Below the pieces are notes generated by a model that saw only the letters and a program-made list of their open reading frames with translations, was not told the origin of the DNA and did no database searches. Shown in pieces: positions 1 through 3,910 of a stretch of 5,896 bases of DNA. The translations under genes and the position numbers were made by a program. Origin of the DNA: DASWRT01 sp036403035 (GTDB lineage: Bacteria > Pseudomonadota > Alphaproteobacteria > ATCC43930 > CGMCC-115725); the NCBI GenBank assembly GCA_036403035.1, contig DASWRT010000195.1:1-5896 (forward strand), read 5' to 3'. Position 1 is the first letter of the stretch. Each line of letters begins with the position of its first letter.

Positions 1-78
1 CGAGGCAGCGTATTGCCGCACATCGGGGTCGTCATCGACGACGAGAACCGTCCACTGCGACGTTTCCGTTCTCGGCAA
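1..78 (-). CDS. Response regulator receiver domain, N-terminal fragment cut by the window edge
   Basis: Read on the minus strand from a TTG at 78-76, the frame gives 26 residues, MPRTETSQWTVLVVDDDPDV followed by RQYAAS, and leaves the window still open. The hydrophobic strand TVLVV followed by the Asp triplet DDD and then PDVRQ is the start of a CheY-like receiver domain: beta-1, the acidic Mg2+-binding residues, and the start of helix 1. Such domains accept phosphate from a histidine kinase on a later Asp that lies outside the window, so the output domain and regulon cannot be told. The TTG start is chosen because AGGAG lies 7 nt upstream (90-86 on the minus strand). The frame is closed by a TAG at 111-109, and the only other possible start in between is a CTG at 105-103. 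The gene diverges from the plus-strand genes to its right. The domain is fairly certain and the exact start likely. Confidence 0.75.
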   Translation of the reverse strand, partial: MPRTETSQWTVLVVDDDPDVRQYAAS

Positions 79-227
79 GACAACACTCCTACATGGCGGA
101 TGCAGCCCCTATCGGCCGCCAACAATATTTTCTTCGAGACCCGTTCTCTTACTGCCGCGACTCGGGCCGGAGCAATGCCGATCCAGCGGTTTACCGACGA
201 TTCATCTTCCGATTGCATGATCAGTTC
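79..227. other. Divergent intergenic region, likely holding promoters for both directions
   Basis: This stretch separates the minus-strand response regulator from the plus-strand hypothetical gene. It is clearly less G+C-rich than the rest and includes the AT-rich run AACAATATTTTCTTC at 121-135. In the plus frame that continues into the 228-524 gene, only about 57% of third positions here are G or C, against about 89% from 228 on, so it does not read like coding sequence of this genome. It is the natural place for back-to-back promoters. I see no -35/-10 pair good enough to mark. Confidence 0.4.
86..90 (-). promoter_or_regulatory. Shine-Dalgarno site of the response regulator
   Basis: On the minus strand this reads AGGAG, followed by a 7-nt spacer (TGTTGTC) and then TTG. 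Position and match are close to ideal, and this is the main reason for calling a TTG start for the left-edge gene. Confidence 0.65.
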
Positions 228-524
228 ATGCGCATCCAACCCCAGAATGTCGGCCTGCCGGCGTCGACGCTGACGCTGCTGCAGGCTCGGACGGCTTCCG
301 GTGCAGGCGGCGCGTCTGGCGCTGCCGGCGCGGCGGGGGTCGCGGCGCCGCGCAGGATCGCGGCCGCGCCGGCCGTTTCGGGCATCGGCTCCGGGCAGCA
401 GCCGCAGGGCGACCGGCCGGCGCCGTCCTCCACCCGCCTCAACGCGCACGCGGTCGAGCGTCCGCTGCCGCCGTCGTCCGATCGCCCGCCGCCGCGCGGC
501 AGCCTCGTCGACATCCTCGCCTGA
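228..524 (+). CDS. Small hypothetical protein, Gly/Ala- and Pro-rich, 98 aa
   Basis: Not recognised. From the ATG at 228 the protein is 98 residues: a non-repetitive N-terminus (MRIQPQNVGLPASTLTLLQA, 1-20), a Gly/Ala stretch (about 24-40), a low-complexity Pro/Arg/Ser region (about 41-90) and the C-terminal end RGSLVDILA. There is no signal peptide or membrane segment, and the middle is probably disordered. The frame is also open back to an ATG at 93, but that start lies in the response regulator's leader. Third-position G+C rises from about 57% (93-227) to about 89% (228-524), which is why 228 is preferred. No good ribosome binding site precedes either ATG, which weakens the call. It sits 126 bp before the PRC-barrel gene in the same direction. 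Conservation of the two ends in relatives would settle whether it is real. Confidence 0.45.
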   Translation: MRIQPQNVGLPASTLTLLQARTASGAGGASGAAGAAGVAAPRRIAAAPAVSGIGSGQQPQGDRPAPSSTRLNAHAVERPLPPSSDRPPPRGSLVDILA

Positions 525-530
525 TCCCCG

Positions 531-559
531 CCCGCAGCGCGGGTCGCCGCTCGCAGCGG
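531..559. repeat. Two adjacent small GC hairpins after the hypothetical gene
   Basis: CCCGC-AGC-GCGGG (531-543) and CCGCT-CGC-AGCGG (547-559) are two perfect 5-bp stems with 3-nt loops placed head to tail, 7 bp after the stop at 522-524. There is no T-run behind them, so they are not a typical intrinsic terminator. In DNA this GC-rich, short stems also arise by chance. They could slow polymerase or protect a 3' end, but this is weak. Confidence 0.25.
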
Positions 560-650
560 AACCGCCGGCCGACGGCGCCGTTGTGCTGTCCGGATCACTG
601 CCGCCCGGCGCGACGGCAGGGGCGAACGTGAAGGAGGAGGGACGGCGGCG

Positions 651-1184
651 ATGCGGCATCCTCTGGGGATGGCGGCCTTGGCGGCCGCATGGCTCCTGCC
701 GGTCGCGGGCGTCGTCCTGCCCCGGCCGGCCGCGGCGCAGGTCACCGTCAGCGCTCCGCCGGCCGGCGGCGCCGCCGAGGTGCCCGGCGCGCTCACCAAG
801 CTCCAGCCGACGCAATTCCGCGCCGGCAAGCTGATCGGCTCCGCCGTGTACGACGCCAAGGGCGAGAGCGTCGGCGACGTCGCCGACCTGATCGTCGATC
901 GCGACGGCCACGTCTCCGCCGTCGTCATCTCGGTCGGCGGCTTTCTCGGGATCGGCAACAAGCTCATCGCCATCCCGATGGACGCGGTGAAGTTCGGCGA
1001 GAACGACCGGCTCACGGTCAACCTGACGCGCGACCAGATCGCGCAGGCCCCCGGCTATAGCTACAGCGACCGCGACCTCGCACGGTCCGGGTCGAGCGGC
1101 GGCGCCGGCTCGCCGGGCTTCGGCGCCGTGGGCGCGGGCGGCGCCGGCGCCGCGACCGGAGCGCCCGGTCCGCGTCCGCCGTAA
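651..1184 (+). CDS. Secreted PRC-barrel domain protein
   Basis: The 177-residue product starts with a typical Sec signal peptide: a short basic start (MRHP), a hydrophobic core (about 7-24) and an Ala-x-Ala type cleavage site near PAAAQ (about 26-30). A linker follows, then a PRC-barrel domain at about 55-132, seen in the order FRAGKLIGSAVYDAKGE, GDVADLIVDRDGHV, VVISVGGFLGIGNKLIAIP and DRLTVNLTRDQI. The tail (about 145-177) is Gly/Ala/Pro-rich and probably unstructured. PRC-barrels are small beta folds also found at the RimM C-terminus and in the photosynthetic reaction centre H subunit; exported forms occur in alphaproteobacteria, with mostly unknown roles in the envelope. The start at 651 is supported by AAGGAGGAGG at 631-640 (about 10 nt spacing); an internal ATG at 669 would lose the basic end of the signal peptide. 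It is not obviously in an operon: there are 126 bp on each side. Molecular function is unknown. Confidence 0.88.
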   Translation: MRHPLGMAALAAAWLLPVAGVVLPRPAAAQVTVSAPPAGGAAEVPGALTKLQPTQFRAGKLIGSAVYDAKGESVGDVADLIVDRDGHVSAVVISVGGFLGIGNKLIAIPMDAVKFGENDRLTVNLTRDQIAQAPGYSYSDRDLARSGSSGGAGSPGFGAVGAGGAGAATGAPGPRPP

Positions 1185-1226
1185 TACCATCGGCCTCGGA
1201 CAAGTCCGCGCAGCTCTCCGCGCACG

Positions 1227-1254
1227 GCTTTCCTTCCGCCGCTTTCCTTCCGCC
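1227..1254 (+). repeat. Perfect 14-bp tandem duplication upstream of the aldehyde dehydrogenase
   Basis: GCTTTCCTTCCGCC occurs twice with no gap (1227-1240 and 1241-1254) in the 126-bp spacer before the ALDH gene. The two copies are identical, so the duplication is recent or maintained. Just downstream, TAAACT (1265-1270) resembles a -10 box, with no convincing -35. The repeat could therefore lie in or next to the ALDH promoter, but no binding protein can be named. Confidence 0.6.
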
Positions 1255-1310
1255 ACCCGCGGGCTAAACTGTTGCGCCGACGGACGGAAGAATAGGCAAG
1301 CGGGGCGGAA

Positions 1311-2768
1311 ATGACCTGGACGGCGAATCGGACCGAGCTGCTGATCGGCGGCGCATGGCGGCCCTCATCCACCGGCGAGACGATTCCGGTGCTCAACCCG
1401 AGCGACGGGCAGGTCGCCGGAGAGATCGGCCGCGCCTCGGCGGACGACATCGACGAAGCGGTAAGGGCGGCGCGGGGGGCGGCGATCGACGGCGGCGCCT
1501 GGGGACGGATGCCGGCGGTCGAGCGCGGCCGGCTGCTGATGAAGCTCGCGATGGCGGTGCAGGACCGGTTCGACGACCTCGCGGCGGCCGAGGCGCTCGA
1601 CACCGGCAAGCCGATCCGGCAGGCGCGCGCCGACATCACGGCGCTGGCCCGCTATTTCGAGTTCTACGGCGGCGCCGCCGACAAGGTGCACGGCGAGACG
1701 ATCCCGTATCTCGACGGCTACACGGTGATGACCTTCCGCGAGCCGTTCGGCGTCACCGGTCACATCATCCCGTGGAACTACCCGGCGCAGATCTTCGGCC
1801 GCTCGGTCGGCGCCGCGCTGGCGATGGGCAATGCCTGCGTCGTCAAGCCGGCGGAAGACGCGAGCCAGTCGGCGCTGCTGATCGGCGAGCTGGCGCTCGC
1901 CGTCGGGTTCCCGCCGGGCGCGCTCAACATCCTGCCGGGCTACGGCGAGGAGGCCGGCGCGGCGCTCGCCGGCCATCCCGGCGTCGATCATGTCTCGTTC
2001 ACCGGCTCGCCCGAGGTCGGCGCGCTGGTGCAGCAGGCGGCGGCGCGGAACCACCGCCCGGTGACGCTGGAGCTGGGCGGCAAGTCGGCGCAGCTCGTCT
2101 TCGAGGACGCCGACCGGGAGGCGGCGCTTCCGGCCGTCGTCAACGCGATCGTCCAGAACGCCGGCCAGACCTGCTCGGCCGGCTCTCGGGTGCTCGTGCA
2201 GGAGCGGATCTACGACGCGTTCGTCGACTCCCTCGCGGCGCGGTTCCGCGATCTGACGGCCGGGGCGAGCGACATGGATCTCGATCTCGGGCCGGTGATC
2301 AACGCGGCGCAGAAGCGGCGCGTCGAAACCTATGTCGACCGCGCCCGCCGCGACGGCCTGACGATCCTCGCCGAGGGCCGGATCGCGCCGAACGCGCCGC
2401 CCGCGGGGTTCTACGTCAAGCCGGCGCTGATCGGCGACGTGCCGCCCGATCACGCCCTGGCGCAGGAGGAGGTGTTCGGCCCGGTGCTCTGCGCGATCCG
2501 CTTCCGCGACGAGGCCGATGGGATCCGCATCGCCAACGGCACGCCGTACGGGCTGATCGCGGGTGCCTGGACGCGCGACGGCGGCCGGCAGATGCGCCTC
2601 GCCCGCGCGCTCCAGGCGGGGCAAGTCTTCATCAACAATTACGGCGCCGGCGGCGGCGTCGAGCTGCCCTTCGGCGGCGTCAAGCACTCGGGCCACGGCC
2701 GCGAGAAGGGCTTCGAGGGGCTGTATCATTTCAGCGAGATCAAGACGGTCGCGGTGCGGCACGGGTAG
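1311..2768 (+). CDS. NAD(P)-dependent aldehyde dehydrogenase
   Basis: This 485-residue protein is a full-length member of the aldehyde dehydrogenase superfamily, which oxidises aldehydes to carboxylic acids through a thiohemiacetal on a catalytic Cys. The markers are all present: the cofactor/oxyanion segment HIIPWNYPAQ with Asn156, VVKPAED with Lys179, the Rossmann-fold FTGSPEVG (230-237), the general base Glu254 in LELGGKS, the nucleophile Cys288 in NAGQTCSAGSR, and Glu387/Phe389 in EEVFGP, which contact the nicotinamide ribose. The C-terminal LPFGGVKHSGHGREKG (452-467) is typical of the betaine-aldehyde/general ALDH branch. It is probably cytoplasmic and a homotetramer or dimer, by family. 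The ATG start has only a weak purine stretch (GGGGCGGAA, 1302-1310), but LIGGAWRPS begins at residue 11 as usual, so the start fits. An SDR follows after 72 bp in the same direction. The substrate cannot be assigned; annotation as betaine aldehyde dehydrogenase would be over-reading. Confidence 0.95.
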   Translation: MTWTANRTELLIGGAWRPSSTGETIPVLNPSDGQVAGEIGRASADDIDEAVRAARGAAIDGGAWGRMPAVERGRLLMKLAMAVQDRFDDLAAAEALDTGKPIRQARADITALARYFEFYGGAADKVHGETIPYLDGYTVMTFREPFGVTGHIIPWNYPAQIFGRSVGAALAMGNACVVKPAEDASQSALLIGELALAVGFPPGALNILPGYGEEAGAALAGHPGVDHVSFTGSPEVGALVQQAAARNHRPVTLELGGKSAQLVFEDADREAALPAVVNAIVQNAGQTCSAGSRVLVQERIYDAFVDSLAARFRDLTAGASDMDLDLGPVINAAQKRRVETYVDRARRDGLTILAEGRIAPNAPPAGFYVKPALIGDVPPDHALAQEEVFGPVLCAIRFRDEADGIRIANGTPYGLIAGAWTRDGGRQMRLARALQAGQVFINNYGAGGGVELPFGGVKHSGHGREKGFEGLYHFSEIKTVAVRHG

Positions 2769-2824
2769 AAAGCTTTCAGCCGTCAGCTGTCAGTTCTCAA
2801 GCCTCAGCTGAGAGCTGACAGCTC
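2769..2824. repeat. Degenerate 7-bp-periodic array forming a 15-bp hairpin
   Basis: Eight consecutive 7-bp units fill the spacer between ALDH and SDR. The phased cores are AAAGC (2769), TCAGC (2776), TCAGC (2783), TCAGT (2790), TCAAG (2797), TCAGC (2804), AGAGC (2811) and ACAGC (2818). The later units are close to reverse complements of the earlier ones. As a result 2785-2799 (AGCTGTCAGTTCTCA) pairs with 2809-2823 (TGAGAGCTGACAGCT) over 15 positions, with only one G-U wobble and a 9-nt loop. The stem ends 7 nt before the SDR ribosome binding site (GGGAGG, 2831-2836). No T-run follows, so it is not a standard terminator. It could modulate read-through, mRNA stability or SDR translation, or simply be a spread intergenic repeat. 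The structure is seen; the function is inferred. Confidence 0.7.
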
Positions 2825-2840
2825 AACAACGGGAGGAAAC

Positions 2841-3605
2841 ATGCGGCTTCAGGGGAAGGTGGCGATCGTCACCGGCGGCGGTTCGGGCTTCGGCGAAGGC
2901 ATCGCCAAGCGGTTTGCGGAGGAGGGTGCGAAGCTCGTCGTCAACGACCTCAACGAAGAAGGCGGGCGGCGCGTCGCCGCCGAGATCGAGGCGGCGCAGG
3001 GGCAGGGGAGCGCCGTCTTCTGCCGCGCCGACGTGGCGCGGGATGCCGACGTGAAGGCGCTGGTCGAGACCTGCCTCGGCCGGTTCGGCCGGCTCGACGT
3101 CATCGTCAACAATGCCGGCGTCACGCACATGAACCGGCCGATGCTGGAGGTCGAGGAAGCCGATTTCGACAAGATCTTCGCGGTCAACGTCAAGGCGATC
3201 TACCTCGCCGCCCGCCATGCCGTGCCGGTGTTCCGCCGGCAGGGCGGCGGCGGGGTCATCATCAACAACGCCTCGACCGCCGGCCTGCGTCCGCGTCCCG
3301 GCCTCACCGTCTACAACGCGTCGAAGGGCGCGGCGATCACGATGACGAAGTCGATGGCGGTCGAGTTCGCGCCCGACCGGATCCGCGTCAACGCGCTCTG
3401 CCCGGTGGCCGGCGAGACGCCGCTGCTGGGCGCCTTCATGGGCGGCGACACGCCGGAGAACCGCGCCAAGTTCCGCGCCTCCGTGCCGCTGGGCCGCCTC
3501 TCGACCCCGCGCGACATCGCCAACGCCGCGCTGTACCTCGCGTCCGACGAAGCCGAGTTCATCACCGGCGTGGCACTGGAGGTCGACGGCGGCCGCTGCG
3601 TGTAG
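2841..3605 (+). CDS. Classical short-chain dehydrogenase/reductase (SDR)
   Basis: The 254-residue protein has the classical SDR length and motif order: TGGGSGFG (11-18, nucleotide binding), Asp36 at the end of beta-2 (NDLN), Asp64 near the adenine, NNAG (90-93), and the catalytic tetrad Asn116, Ser145, Tyr158 and Lys162 (YNASK). Asp36 suggests NAD(H) rather than NADP(H). After the active site the usual Pro-Gly is replaced by Pro-Val (CPVAGETP, 187-194), a variant found in some SDRs. The C-terminus EFITGVALEVDGGRCV is normal. The enzyme is cytosolic and should oxidise an alcohol or reduce a ketone; FabG-like and glucose-dehydrogenase-like labels are possible by similarity, but the substrate is unknown. 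GGGAGG (2831-2836), 4 nt before the ATG, supports the start. Same-strand placement after the ALDH suggests co-transcription, perhaps a two-step alcohol-to-acid oxidation; this is inference. Confidence 0.95.
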   Translation: MRLQGKVAIVTGGGSGFGEGIAKRFAEEGAKLVVNDLNEEGGRRVAAEIEAAQGQGSAVFCRADVARDADVKALVETCLGRFGRLDVIVNNAGVTHMNRPMLEVEEADFDKIFAVNVKAIYLAARHAVPVFRRQGGGGVIINNASTAGLRPRPGLTVYNASKGAAITMTKSMAVEFAPDRIRVNALCPVAGETPLLGAFMGGDTPENRAKFRASVPLGRLSTPRDIANAALYLASDEAEFITGVALEVDGGRCV

Positions 3606-3650
3606 AGGACGAGTAGGACTTTCCGTATGGGACCGAATGCATAACCGGAC

Positions 3651-3688
3651 CCCTTCCCCCGCTTGCGGGGGAAGGTCGGGATGGGGGC
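3651..3688 (+). repeat. C/G-rich palindromic repeat, copy 1 (REP-like)
   Basis: CCTTCCCCCGC (3652-3662) and GCGGGGGAAGG (3665-3675) form a perfect 11-bp stem around TT, followed by the tail TCGGGATGGGGGC (3676-3688). Repeats with this stem-plus-tail plan are scattered between genes in many alphaproteobacterial genomes (from general knowledge, not checked here). It lies 46 bp after the SDR stop. The stem could protect the transcript's 3' end, but there is no T-run to make it a classic terminator. Confidence 0.7.
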
Positions 3689-3740
3689 AAGCGCCGGGAT
3701 CGCGAGAGCGCAGTTTGCCTGCGGTCAGACTGGAAAATAT

Positions 3741-3778
3741 GCCCCCACCCCGTCCCTCCCCCGCAGTGCGGGGGAGGG
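3741..3778 (-). repeat. C/G-rich palindromic repeat, copy 2, inverted relative to copy 1
   Basis: CCCTCCCCCGC (3754-3764) pairs with GCGGGGGAGGG (3768-3778) in a perfect 11-bp stem around AGT. On the plus strand the tail GCCCCCACCCCGT (3741-3753) comes first, so the unit is copy 1 turned around; on the minus strand the tail reads ACGGGGTGGGGGC against TCGGGATGGGGGC in copy 1. The two units face each other across 52 bp. The second halves of the stems differ (GGAAGG against GGAGGG) with matching changes in the opposite arm, so pairing is kept. Confidence 0.7.
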
Positions 3779-3821
3779 TGCATCGATGCCGCTTTTCCAT
3801 CGCATTTTAACCGAAATCTTG

Positions 3822-3839
3822 CGTCCGCTCCGTCCGCTC
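3822..3839 (+). repeat. 9-bp tandem duplication in the exporter leader
   Basis: CGTCCGCTC occurs twice back to back (3822-3830 and 3831-3839), just downstream of the AT-rich patch and about 70 bp before the exporter start. It would fall between the elements of the weak promoter candidate described for this spacer. It may only reflect slippage. Confidence 0.5.
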
Positions 3840-3893
3840 CGGTACGACTACCGCGGTTTTAGACGGTGCGCGGCTGCCGCGCCCGGATTTGTC

Positions 3894-3901
3894 GGAGAGG
3901 G
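3894..3901 (+). promoter_or_regulatory. Shine-Dalgarno site fixing the GTG start of the exporter
   Basis: GGAGAGGG lies 9 nt before the GTG at 3911. The in-frame upstream GTG at 3866 has no such site, and the residues it would add (RGCRARICRRGCRS) are Arg/Cys-rich and look like translated leader. A second GGAG (3906-3909) is too close to the start to serve. Confidence 0.6.
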
Positions 3902-3910
3902 TGTCGGAGC

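Larger units (their letters stand above)
3606..3910. other. Gene-free 305-bp region with palindromic repeats and likely exporter promoter
   Basis: No credible gene lies here; frames that cross it only follow the repeats. From left to right it holds a plain stretch after the SDR stop (3606-3650), two inverted G/C-rich palindromic repeats (3651-3688 and 3741-3778), an AT-rich patch (3792-3820, CTTTTCCATCGCATTTTAAC and onward), a 9-bp tandem duplication (3822-3839) and the leader of the exporter gene. The AT-rich patch plus leader is the probable promoter region of the exporter. The best pair I can find, TTGCGT (3819-3824) with TACGAC (3843-3848) and an 18-bp gap, is only a partial match. Confidence 0.5.

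Noticed and set aside
93..227. Upstream extension of the small hypothetical gene to the ATG at 93
   Set aside because: Third-position G+C is only about 57% here against about 89% after 228, there is no ribosome site, and the stretch overlaps the response regulator's leader.
221..1021. 266-codon minus-strand frame across the hypothetical and PRC-barrel genes
   Set aside because: It overlaps the well-supported PRC-barrel gene and its signal peptide, is low-complexity, and has no ribosome binding site or domain.
1365..2762. 465-codon minus-strand frame and a 487-codon plus-strand frame (1355-2818) over the ALDH gene
   Set aside because: Both are Arg/Ala-rich shadows of a gene with a full set of ALDH catalytic residues; neither has a plausible start signal or motif.
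2769..2824. Intrinsic terminator or CRISPR-like repeat between ALDH and SDR
   Set aside because: The stem is not followed by a T-run, and the 7-bp units have no spacers, so neither label fits; kept as a heptad array with hairpin.
3651..3688. Rho-independent terminator after the SDR gene
   Set aside because: The stem is strong but is followed by TCGGGATGGGGG rather than T residues, and the same unit recurs elsewhere in both orientations, so it is better described as a repeat.
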